A stretch of DNA of 64,000 nucleotides from Levilactobacillus yonginensis (GTDB taxonomy: Bacteria > Bacillota > Bacilli > Lactobacillales > Lactobacillaceae), in assembly GCF_964065165.1 (NCBI RefSeq), contig NZ_OZ061549.1, forward strand, positions 1,798,001 to 1,862,000. Direction: 5' to 3'. Shown in pieces: positions 27,660 through 34,199 of the stretch. Below the pieces are notes generated by a model that was not told the origin of the DNA, did not search any database, and saw only the letters and a program-made list of their open reading frames with translations. The number at the start of each line of letters is the position of its first letter. The stretch's first letter is position 1. The position numbers and the translations under genes were made by a program.

Positions 27660-27752
27660 TCAAAGCGTCAACCAAGAGGTGTGAACAGACTGTAACTTTC
27701 CCACCGGCGAGTAATAACACGCTCCGGGATCATCTAAAAGTTGCGTTGTCAT
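27660..27752 (-). CDS. Small ORF A (30 codons), first ORF after the M-box
   Basis: This encodes 30 residues, starting MTTQLLDDPGACYYSPVGKL and ending HTSWLTL. The ribosome binding site AAGGAGGTGAT (27758-27768 on the complement) is an 11-base perfect complement of the 16S 3' end and lies at ideal spacing. It is the strongest such site I noticed in the window. The ORF begins about 50 bases after the M-box terminator hairpin, exactly where the regulated gene should start. The peptide is soluble-looking, has one Cys and resembles nothing I know. It may be a functional small protein, a leader peptide, or the stub of a lost transporter gene. Confidence 0.6.
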   Translation of the reverse strand: MTTQLLDDPGACYYSPVGKLQSVHTSWLTL

Positions 27753-27803
27753 GTTCAATCACCTCCTTAATGTATTGACGACAGTGACAACTGGCGATAA
27801 ATT

Positions 27804-27833
27804 AAAAGCGCTTAGCCATAACTAGCTAAGCGC
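27804..27833 (-). terminator. Expression-platform terminator of the M-box riboswitch
   Basis: On the minus strand GCGCTTAGC pairs with GCTAAGCGC (27825-27833 with 27808-27816) across an 8-base loop and is followed by TTTTAATTT. The 5' arm and loop contain TTAGCTAGT, exactly complementary to ACTAGCTAA at the 3' edge of the aptamer (27862-27870), giving a mutually exclusive antiterminator. Confidence 0.85.
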
Positions 27834-27860
27834 ACACTGAAAGACATTTTGTGAACGGAA

Positions 27861-28026
27861 TTTAGCTAGTCGTTGAGTTTTAGCACTATACGGCGTAGTT
27901 AATTGTTCATAACAGCTACATTAGAGCAGGCCTTAATTTGACCTGACCAGCTGACTCATTGGCGTTTCTCGACGTTTCTGAGCAGTAGCATTTTCCGTAT
28001 AGGAGCCTCACCTAACAGCTTCTAAT
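27861..28026 (-). promoter_or_regulatory. M-box (ykoK leader) magnesium riboswitch aptamer
   Basis: The minus strand carries the conserved M-box core in order: GTTAGGTGAGGCTCCT (28001-28016), then ATGCT and CTGC, ACGCCAATG, GTCA, GTAGCTG, and finally GTATAGTGCTAAAACTC with ACGA. The TTAG...CTAA ends can form the closing P1 stem. The match to the B. subtilis mgtE leader, from memory, extends over nearly every conserved block. M-boxes bind several Mg2+ ions and switch off downstream transcription when Mg2+ is plentiful. Usual targets are Mg2+ transporters (mgtE, corA, P-type ATPases). None is present here; two small ORFs follow instead. Confidence 0.92.
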
Positions 28027-28040
28027 TTATCTATGAATCT

Positions 28041-28069
28041 AGTTTAACGTATTTTTCCACCCAACGCAA
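28041..28069 (-). promoter_or_regulatory. Probable promoter of the M-box transcript
   Basis: On the minus strand TTGCGT (28064-28069) and TAAACT (28041-28046) are 17 bases apart. Transcription would start just upstream of the aptamer. The -10 matches consensus at four of six positions. Confidence 0.5.
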
Positions 28070-28093
28070 GCAAAACCGTTCATACCCATTAAA

Positions 28094-28108
28094 TAATAAT
28101 TATTGTAA
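28094..28108. promoter_or_regulatory. Candidate PerR box between the M-box and ahpC promoters
   Basis: TAATAATTATTGTAA matches the Bacillus PerR consensus TTATAATNATTATAA at 12 of 14 defined positions. It lies between the divergent M-box and ahpC promoters and could affect either. Confidence 0.4.
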
Positions 28109-28157
28109 CTAACTAAGCGTCCAATACACCGAAATATGGGATGTTTTAGCGCCTACA

Positions 28158-28198
28158 TTAGAATGATTATTGATAAAAGAAGCTAAAACAGTTATGCT
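28158..28198 (+). promoter_or_regulatory. ahpC promoter with overlapping second PerR-like site
   Basis: TTGATA (28170-28175) and TATGCT (28193-28198) are 17 bases apart. TTAGAATGATTATTG (28158-28172) matches the PerR consensus at 11 of 14 positions and overlaps the -35 box, a position suited to repression. Confidence 0.5.
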
Positions 28199-28239
28199 GG
28201 GAGTGTGCCAAAACGACATAACTGAAGGGAGTTGTTCAT

Positions 28240-28803
28240 ATGAATTTCATTGGTTCAGCTTTACCAGATTTTTCGGTTCAGGCGTTTCAAAAAGGGGAGG
28301 TTACAACCTTAACGCCAGCCGATTTAAAGGGTCATTGGTCAGTCTTATTCTTCTATCCCGCTGACTTTTCATTTGTTTGTCCAACGGAGCTGGGAGACTT
28401 AGCCGAACATTATGCTGCCTTTCAAGCACAGGATGCAGAAATCTATAGTATTTCAGAGGACACAGAATTTGTTCATCAAGCTTGGCACGAACAGAGTCCA
28501 GAAGTGGGGCAGGTAGCCTATCCCATGATTGCTGATCCAGCCGGTCAATTAGCACGGCACTATGAAGTCTTAGATGAGTCTGCCGGTCAAGCTTACCGAG
28601 GTGTTTTTATCTTAGACCCACAGGGAGAAGTTCGGTCGTACACCATCAATGATATGGGAATTGGCCGCAATGCTGGTGAAATTCTACGGACTTTAACGGC
28701 GGCTCAATTTGTGGCGGAGCACGGTGATCGGGTTTGTCCAGCTAACTGGCACCCTGGCGAAGAAACTTTAAAACCAGGGACGAATCTTGTTGGTAAAATT
28801 TAA
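28240..28803 (+). CDS. ahpC: Alkyl hydroperoxide reductase C, typical 2-Cys peroxiredoxin
   Basis: This cytoplasmic peroxidase (187 residues) reduces H2O2 and organic hydroperoxides. The peroxidatic Cys47 is in FYPADFSFVCPTE and the resolving Cys166 in VCPANW, with the PGEETLKPG tail of the AhpC subgroup. An AAGGGAG site precedes the ATG by 8 bases. No ahpF follows, so it must use another disulfide reductase. The gene is monocistronic, ending at a strong hairpin. Two PerR-like boxes upstream suggest peroxide control, and the promoter region is shared divergently with the M-box transcript. Confidence 0.95.
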   Translation: MNFIGSALPDFSVQAFQKGEVTTLTPADLKGHWSVLFFYPADFSFVCPTELGDLAEHYAAFQAQDAEIYSISEDTEFVHQAWHEQSPEVGQVAYPMIADPAGQLARHYEVLDESAGQAYRGVFILDPQGEVRSYTINDMGIGRNAGEILRTLTAAQFVAEHGDRVCPANWHPGEETLKPGTNLVGKI

Positions 28804-28814
28804 CTGTCGATTAA

Positions 28815-28845
28815 AAAAGGATTGTCCGGTTAGGACAATCCTTTT
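28815..28845. terminator. Bidirectional terminator after ahpC
   Basis: AAAAGGATTGTCC, five-base loop, GGACAATCCTTTT. It serves ahpC and the convergent gene at 28859. Confidence 0.92.
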
Positions 28846-28858
28846 CACATATCTAGCG

Positions 28859-29206
28859 TTACTTTCCTTCTGGAATCCCAACGTATTGCTGCTTGTACCA
28901 ACCGTCCCAAGTGAGGTCCTTAAGGGCACCACTGGCGCTGTACGCTAAGTTGACGGTCTTAAGAATTGTGAGGAATAAATCTGACTTATTTGCCAGTACA
29001 CCAGCAACTAACTCATCGGGCGAGAAATATTTATTAGAATAAAGGTACATATTAATGTCGTTCATGGCATAGTCGACCTTGAACTGAGATAAGATTTCCA
29101 AATCATTGGTCCGGTAGTGCCGAATGTAAAAGTGAGCAAAGTCACTCAGTGCGGTCTGCCGGGCGTTCTCATCTAGGTCGGTAATCGTTAAATCTTCGTT
29201 TTGCAA
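28859..29206 (-). CDS. Uncharacterised 115-residue protein with TTG start
   Basis: The start is the TTG at 29206, because GAGGAGG lies 9 bases upstream; longer frames have no ribosome binding site. The product is a small soluble, probably helical protein rich in aromatic residues (HFYIRHY, YLYSNKYF) and ending DGWYKQQYVGIPEGK. No catalytic motif, metal ligand set or membrane segment is visible, and I do not recognise the family. It converges on ahpC with a shared terminator, and has no operon partner. Confidence 0.75.
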   Translation of the reverse strand: MQNEDLTITDLDENARQTALSDFAHFYIRHYRTNDLEILSQFKVDYAMNDINMYLYSNKYFSPDELVAGVLANKSDLFLTILKTVNLAYSASGALKDLTWDGWYKQQYVGIPEGK

Positions 29207-29404
29207 AATTGGAGACCTCCTCAAAAATTCTAAACTGCGTCGAGTATCGGTCAAAGTCGGTCGGTGCCCTTAAGTCCATTATGGCACATTTTTATGATCC
29301 GTGATAAGTTGTAGCGTAATTTTTTTGTCGTTTAGCGGCTAAGCTAGACAAATTACCTAGTGTATAATGTTTAAGTGATGATTGAGAAGGGAGTTATTAG
29401 ACAA

Positions 29405-30046
29405 ATGCGGGTATTGATTGTTGGTGCCAATGGTCAAGTCGGTCGCTTGCTGGTCACCCAGCTTTTGGCAAAGGGGGATGAACCCATTGCCGGACTGCGG
29501 CCGGATGAGGATGGCGAAGACTGGGAGGATTTAGGTGTTACGGTGCGCCGCTTGGATTTGCTGACGAAGCCGGAGCAGATTGCAAGTGCTTTAATGGGCG
29601 TTGATGCCGTGGTATTCGCAGCGGGGTCCGGCGGTCGAACAAAGGATGATATGACGTTGTTGATTGATTTAGACGGTGCAGTCAAGACGATGCAGGCTGC
29701 CGAGATAGCTGGTGTTCACCGATTTGTCATGATCAGCATGTTATTTGCCGAGGATCGTAACCGGTGGGCCGATCCGTTGAAGTCACTCTACGTTGCTAAA
29801 TTTTATGCCGATAACTGGCTAGTTCATCAAACTAATTTGGCATACACTATTGTACAACCCGGGGCCCTATCCTTTCACCCGGCAACTGGCAAAATTCAGA
29901 GCGATCCGTTGGCAGTTGGGAGTATTCCCCGAGCAGATTTAGCAGCTTTCATGGTGGCTGCGCTTCATGCGCCCCAAACAATTGGTAAAACGATCCCGTT
30001 GCTTAGTGGTACTCAGTCAATCAATCAGGTTATTAATCAACTATGA
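29405..30046 (+). CDS. NAD(P)-binding atypical SDR / NmrA-like protein
   Basis: The start is taken at 29405 (213 residues), where AAGGGAG lies 11 bases upstream. The N-terminus MRVLIVGANGQVGRLL carries the Rossmann GxxGxxG of atypical short-chain dehydrogenases, and VVFAAGSGG lies near residue 75. The family includes NAD(P)H-sensing regulators, flavin-reductase-like and epimerase-like proteins. The YxxxK catalytic pair is only partly seen (SLYVAKFYAD near 127), so oxidoreductase activity is possible but unproven. A TATAAT -10 lies at 29363. The substrate is unknown, and it stands between unrelated genes. Confidence 0.85.
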   Translation: MRVLIVGANGQVGRLLVTQLLAKGDEPIAGLRPDEDGEDWEDLGVTVRRLDLLTKPEQIASALMGVDAVVFAAGSGGRTKDDMTLLIDLDGAVKTMQAAEIAGVHRFVMISMLFAEDRNRWADPLKSLYVAKFYADNWLVHQTNLAYTIVQPGALSFHPATGKIQSDPLAVGSIPRADLAAFMVAALHAPQTIGKTIPLLSGTQSINQVINQL

Positions 30047-30133
30047 GCATAATTGTCGCATCCTATGGACGATTTTGCTAAACTATAAATAGTTAGAAAT
30101 GCCCCTCAGATTTTTGCTAAGGAGGTTACGGTT

Positions 30134-30397
30134 ATGACTGAGAACATGGTATTGGCCCCGCCGGAAGCCCTGGAACTAGCGAAACACCTTGATGAATGGG
30201 CTAAATGGCGTCAGACAGTTGATCGGGCGACAGCAGACTTAGATTGGAATCAATTTATTGAAAAGAGTCGGGAGAAGGCAGAGTGGGAAGCGGGCTTAGC
30301 GACCGAAATTGCCCACTGGGAGAGCCTCCACGCGATTCAACTAGCATTGACGGATAACTTAGCAGGTGTGACTCACGGCGGCCATACGCGGCAATAA
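30134..30397 (+). CDS. Small Trp-rich hypothetical protein, 87 residues
   Basis: AAGGAGG 7 bases before the ATG and a perfect terminator after the stop show it is a real gene. It is acidic and helical, with five Trp residues in its first 75 (WAKW, LDWNQ, AEWEAG, HWESL), and has no signal peptide or membrane segment. It ends with a His/Gly-rich tail (THGGHTRQ). I recognise no family. It follows the NAD(P)-binding gene by 87 bases and may share its transcript. Confidence 0.7.
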   Translation: MTENMVLAPPEALELAKHLDEWAKWRQTVDRATADLDWNQFIEKSREKAEWEAGLATEIAHWESLHAIQLALTDNLAGVTHGGHTRQ

Positions 30398-30422
30398 TTA
30401 TCCAATAACCAGTAAGCTAAAT

Positions 30423-30454
30423 AAAAAATGCTAACCAATTGGTTAGCATTTTTT
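30423..30454. terminator. Bidirectional perfect-palindrome terminator
   Basis: AAAAAATGCTAACCAA and TTGGTTAGCATTTTTT abut as a complete palindrome between convergent genes. Confidence 0.9.
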
Positions 30455-30488
30455 GTTGGATAATCTGGTCTTTTGGGGATGTTTAGAT

Positions 30489-31124
30489 CTATTTTTGTTT
30501 GGTAGCCAGTTTTTCTAGTTCTTTGAGCTGACTGATTCTGTTCATTACCCAAAGGCAGGCCAGGCAGGCCCAGCCAACGATTGCGGTAGAGAATAAGTTA
30601 TAGACAGCGGTCGGCGAACTGGCCCACCAGGGGCTGGCAATCATGGCACCAGTGGTAATAAGGTTACATAGCAGCGTCGGCAACCAACCAGCTTGCCATC
30701 GTTGAATAGCAATTGGTAACGGATTGAGCCGCTCTTCAAACTTTTGCAGATAGAGAAACGCTAATGTGTTCGTGATAAAGACGGCTAGCAGGGCCCAGAG
30801 GCTATAGCCACTGGATAGAAAAAACGTAAAAATGATTAAAAAGAGATAGTTTGATGTCAATAATATCAGGTGAATCGGTCGCAGCCGTTTGAGAATCGCC
30901 GGCTTACGTAAATAATTCATGAGGCCAGGATCGCCCTTGATCAGGATATCTAGTGATTGTTCATATAGATCACTGAGGACGACCAGACTATCGATATCCG
31001 GATAGCTATTACCGGTTTCCCAACTTGAAATTGTTTGTCGCGAAACGTGAACGTGTTCCGCCACAGTTTGTTGGGTGAACTGCTGCGTGGTACGTGCTTG
31101 TTTCAATTTTTCTCCGAGTGTCAT
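30489..31124 (-). CDS. XRE-family regulator with a C-terminal membrane domain (paralogue)
   Basis: This encodes 211 residues. The N-terminal helix-turn-helix (about 5-60) reads VAEHVHVSRQTISSWETGNSYPD, close to that of the regulator at 17495-18079. Four hydrophobic segments follow between about 84 and 195, ending in a basic tail. No transporter lies next to it, so its target is unknown. A GGGGAGG site lies 6 bases before the ATG. Confidence 0.85.
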   Translation of the reverse strand: MTLGEKLKQARTTQQFTQQTVAEHVHVSRQTISSWETGNSYPDIDSLVVLSDLYEQSLDILIKGDPGLMNYLRKPAILKRLRPIHLILLTSNYLFLIIFTFFLSSGYSLWALLAVFITNTLAFLYLQKFEERLNPLPIAIQRWQAGWLPTLLCNLITTGAMIASPWWASSPTAVYNLFSTAIVGWACLACLWVMNRISQLKELEKLATKQK

Positions 31125-31216
31125 GAAAATCCTCCCCTGAATACGCGTTTAATCATATCAAATATGCCAGTAACTGTCGCGGTGAGTTTGCTGGCAGGGT
31201 TGATGGACTGGCCTTT

Positions 31217-31240
31217 TGGATTTGTAAATTGAAGTGCAAT
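31217..31240 (+). other. Possible relic of an IS30-type end
   Basis: AATTGAAGTGCAA (13 bases) matches the inner part of the right inverted repeat of the IS30 element at 15931-17050, with scattered matches to its left. No transposase is nearby. It may be a footprint of a lost element or chance. Confidence 0.25.
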
Positions 31241-31243
31241 TAC

Positions 31244-31277
31244 AAAAAAGCTCACGACCGAAATGGCCGTGAGCTTT
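31244..31277 (-). terminator. Terminator of gnd
   Basis: On the minus strand AAAGCTCACG pairs with CGTGAGCTTT and is followed by six Ts. Confidence 0.88.
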
Positions 31278-31302
31278 GCTACTATTATGTTTTAAATGGC
31301 GT

Positions 31303-32745
31303 CTATTGTTCTTCGTACCAGCTGTAATGGAAGTTTCCATCGCGGTCGTTACGTTCGTAGGTGTGGGCACCGAAGTAATCCCGTTGTGCTTGTAACAAGT
31401 TAGCAGGCAAGACTTCAGCACGGAAGCTATCGTAGTAAGTGATAGCAGCTGACAGACTAGGAACGGGGATGCCGGCTTGGACAGCCATAGCAACCACGTC
31501 ACGAATAGATTGTTGGTACTTAGTAGCAATGTCCTTGAAGTAGCTGTCGAACAATAAGTTGGTCAGCTTAGGATCCTTGTCAAAGGCATCGGTGATGTTT
31601 TGCAGGAATTGGGCACGGATAATGCAACCGCCACGCCAGATTTGAGCTAATTCACCGAACTTCAAGTCCCAATCGTTAGCTTCAGAAGCGAACCGAAGTT
31701 GTTCGAATCCTTGGGCATAACTCATCAACTTACCAAAGAAGAGGGCTTGGCGAACTTCTTCAACGAACTTGTCCTTATCACCAACGTCAACGTTGCTTTG
31801 CTTTTCAGCAGCTGGCAAGTACTTAGAAGCCTTGACACGTTCGTCCTTTAACATAGAGATGTAACGGGCGTAAACGGCTTCGGTGATAACTGATTGTGGA
31901 ACCTGAACGTCTAAGGCGTCTTCGGAACTCCACTTACCAGTTCCTTTGTTGTTCCCACGGTCCTTGATAGCGTCAACAATTGGTAAGTTTTTGTCGTCGC
32001 CCAAGTCATCTTTACGGGAGAGGATATCGGCAGTGATTTCAACTAAGTAGCTGTCCAATTCACCCTTGTTCCATTCCTTAAAGATGTCGGCCATGTCATC
32101 CACGGAGATACCGGCAACGTTACGCATGATGTTGTAGCTTTCATCAATCAGCTCTTCATCACCGTACTCGATACCGTTGTGAACCATCTTAACGTAGTGA
32201 CCAGCACCGTTAGGGCCGATGTAAGTAACACATGGTTTGCCATCTTGAGGGGCCTTAGCTGCAATCTTAGTCAAGATAGGTTCAACTAAGTCGTAAGCTT
32301 CTTTTTGACCACCAGGCATCAGTGAAGGACCTTGCAAGGCACCTAATTCACCACCGGAAACCCCCATACCAATGAAGTTGATCCCGGATTTGTCGAGTTC
32401 TGCGTTCCGCGCCATCGTGTCGTGGAAGTTGGTGTTCCCACCATCGATCAGAACGTCACCTTTGTCTAAAAGTGGAAGTAATTCATGAATAACGGCGTCG
32501 GTTGGCTTACCAGCCTTAACCATCAAGAGAATCCGCCGTGGCGTTTCCAGTGATTTAACGAAGTCCTCAACTGTGTAACTAGGAACTAACTTCTTTTCGC
32601 TGTGATCTGCCATAACTTTTTCCGTCTTGTTAGATGAACGGTTGTAAATGCCAACGGTGTAACCGCGGCTTTCGATGTTCAGGGCTAAGTTCTTGCCCAT
32701 AACCGCCATACCAACAACACCAATATTTGCTTTTTGATCTGCCAT
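31303..32745 (-). CDS. gnd: 6-phosphogluconate dehydrogenase, decarboxylating
   Basis: This converts 6-phosphogluconate to ribulose 5-phosphate and CO2 with NADP+, in the oxidative pentose phosphate pathway that feeds phosphoketolase in heterofermenters. It is 480 residues, the normal length. The N-terminal Rossmann motif is [13 protein letters not shown] (about 9-21). The substrate and catalytic motifs [11 protein letters not shown] (about 100), [11 protein letters not shown] (about 126) and [13 protein letters not shown] (about 184) are intact. A GGAAGG site lies 8 bases before the ATG. It is monocistronic; its pathway partner zwf is 8 kb away on the same strand. Confidence 0.97.
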   Translation of the reverse strand: MADQKANIGVVGMAVMGKNLALNIESRGYTVGIYNRSSNKTEKVMADHSEKKLVPSYTVEDFVKSLETPRRILLMVKAGKPTDAVIHELLPLLDKGDVLIDGGNTNFHDTMARNAELDKSGINFIGMGVSGGELGALQGPSLMPGGQKEAYDLVEPILTKIAAKAPQDGKPCVTYIGPNGAGHYVKMVHNGIEYGDEELIDESYNIMRNVAGISVDDMADIFKEWNKGELDSYLVEITADILSRKDDLGDDKNLPIVDAIKDRGNNKGTGKWSSEDALDVQVPQSVITEAVYARYISMLKDERVKASKYLPAAEKQSNVDVGDKDKFVEEVRQALFFGKLMSYAQGFEQLRFASEANDWDLKFGELAQIWRGGCIIRAQFLQNITDAFDKDPKLTNLLFDSYFKDIATKYQQSIRDVVAMAVQAGIPVPSLSAAITYYDSFRAEVLPANLLQAQRDYFGAHTYERNDRDGNFHYSWYEEQ

Positions 32746-32944
32746 TAGTAACCTTCCTTTGTGTTTAAAATTAGGAACGACTTTCCATCCATTAGTGTAG
32801 CATTGAACAATATAAAAGGAAAATCATTTGACCCCATTCTTGAAAGAATTTTTTCTTTTTCAAAAGCTAATTTAAAAGTGGTAACGGTTACTTAACGGTG
32901 GCACTAGCGCTGAGTTTAATCAGTAAGTTATTGCCAGTGTGGTG

Positions 32945-33376
32945 CTACTTTTGTTCATGCTGGAAGGCACGGATGTTTGTAGCTACTTTACCTAGCAATT
33001 CTTCGAGAAGGGCCTTTTCTCCAGTTGATAAGCCAGCGGTTCCGGCGGTGAGAATGGACTGTTCGTATTTTCTAAGGGCGGGGTACATGGCTTGGCCCTT
33101 AGCGGTAGCCTTGAGTAGACGTAATTTTTTGTTGTGGCTGTCGAGTTGGCGTTCAACAAAGTCATGGTTGGTCAACTTACGAACGGTTCTCAGGCAGGTG
33201 GAAGGGTCAACGTGTAATTGATCAGCTAACTCAGTTTGGGTGATGCCGGGGTTCTCAACGATTCGCATTAAATAGATGAATTGATTGCTTTGCAAGTCGT
33301 CGGGCTTAAAAACGCGATTCCCAATAACGGCGTTGGCCCGAGCAATCAAACCGATACTTCTAAAATAATTTTGCAT
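32945..33376 (-). CDS. MarR-family transcriptional regulator
   Basis: This encodes 143 residues with a winged helix (about 40-105): TQTELADQLHVDPSTCLRTVRKL is the recognition region and DSHNKKLRLLKATAKG the wing. N- and C-terminal helices would form the dimer interface. CGGAGG lies 8 bases before the ATG. It is divergent from a GNAT acetyltransferase; the 81-bp gap holds a TTGCA-TT-TGCAA palindrome that overlaps the acetyltransferase -35. It probably represses that gene and itself (inference). The ligand is unknown. Confidence 0.9.
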   Translation of the reverse strand: MQNYFRSIGLIARANAVIGNRVFKPDDLQSNQFIYLMRIVENPGITQTELADQLHVDPSTCLRTVRKLTNHDFVERQLDSHNKKLRLLKATAKGQAMYPALRKYEQSILTAGTAGLSTGEKALLEELLGKVATNIRAFQHEQK

Positions 33377-33393
33377 AACTTTTCCTCCGATAG

Positions 33394-33422
33394 TTGCATT
33401 TGCAATTAAAAGGTGTCATAAT
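33394..33422 (+). promoter_or_regulatory. MarR operator and promoter of the GNAT gene
   Basis: TTGCATTTGCAA (33394-33405) is an inverted repeat. Its left half, TTGCAT, can act as the -35, with CATAAT 17 bases on (33417-33422), so repressor binding would block the polymerase. Confidence 0.5.
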
Positions 33423-33457
33423 ATAGCTACATTATAACACAAAGGAAGTCGTGTATT

Positions 33458-33901
33458 ATGACTAAATGGTTATCTTACGGATTAGAAGACATGTCTGCAA
33501 TGAATTTATATAAAGTTGCATATGAACGTATTGAAACTTTTGTAGTCGCGCAGAAACGGATTTATCAAGAAATTGATGACGTTGATCCGGTTGCACGCCA
33601 CATTCTAGGTTATCAGGATGGTGAACTGGTGGCTTACGCCCGAGTCTTCATGGACGGAGATCACGTTACCTTTGGCCGGGTTCTGACTGCACCGGCACAC
33701 CGTGGAGAAGGGTTAGGTCGTCAGTTGATCATGCAGATTGAGGCCGAAATCAAGCGGAGCTTCCCGGGGGAGCCAATCAGCATTGAAGCCCAGGTCGACA
33801 AGCAACATTTTTATGAGAAGTTTGGCTATCAGGTTGAAGGGGATATGTTCCTGTTCAATAGTACGCCGCATTTGCAAATGGTTAAGGCGGCTTTAGTTTA
33901 A
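33458..33901 (+). CDS. GNAT-family N-acetyltransferase, ElaA-like
   Basis: This encodes 147 residues. The acetyl-CoA-binding motif A is seen in FGRVLTAPAHRGEGLGRQLI (about 73-92, with the R/QxxGxG/A pattern as RGEGLG), and motif B includes EKFGYQ near 125. The N-terminal KRIYQEIDDVDPVARH resembles ElaA proteins. The substrate is unknown. It is divergent from marR and probably controlled by it. No partner gene follows. Confidence 0.88.
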   Translation: MTKWLSYGLEDMSAMNLYKVAYERIETFVVAQKRIYQEIDDVDPVARHILGYQDGELVAYARVFMDGDHVTFGRVLTAPAHRGEGLGRQLIMQIEAEIKRSFPGEPISIEAQVDKQHFYEKFGYQVEGDMFLFNSTPHLQMVKAALV

Positions 33902-34147
33902 AGGGACAGTTACCCATCGCTGCCTAGAGTTCTGGCCGAGATTGTACCCAGAGCAATGGCGGCCGGTATTGTGGGCAGCGGATGAATAGATTTGTTGAGG
34001 CGTTGGCTGCTGGCTGACGCTTCTTTAGGCTAAAAATTATCGCAAAATTAGATTGCGAGCAATTAAATTTCACATAGCGTAGAATTCACTTCATTTTATG
34101 GACATACGCCCACTTTCCTCACAGTATCAGGTACAATGCGGGGGTCA
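33902..34147. other. Intergenic stretch upstream of the LPXTG gene; no gene seen
   Basis: No frame with a ribosome binding site was found. A promoter for the surface-protein gene should lie in the AT-rich part around 34030-34100, but no clear -35/-10 pair was recognised. Confidence 0.4.
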
Positions 34148-34173
34148 GTGGGGGACTGATTGGCAGTCCCCAC
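34148..34173 (+). promoter_or_regulatory. GC-rich hairpin in the 5' region of the LPXTG gene
   Basis: GTGGGGGACTG pairs with CAGTCCCCAC with one bulged G. It ends 26 bases before the start codon and has no T-run directly after it. It may stabilise the mRNA or affect translation. Confidence 0.4.
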
Positions 34174-34199
34174 GTTAAGGTTTTTAGGGGGAGGTCTCT

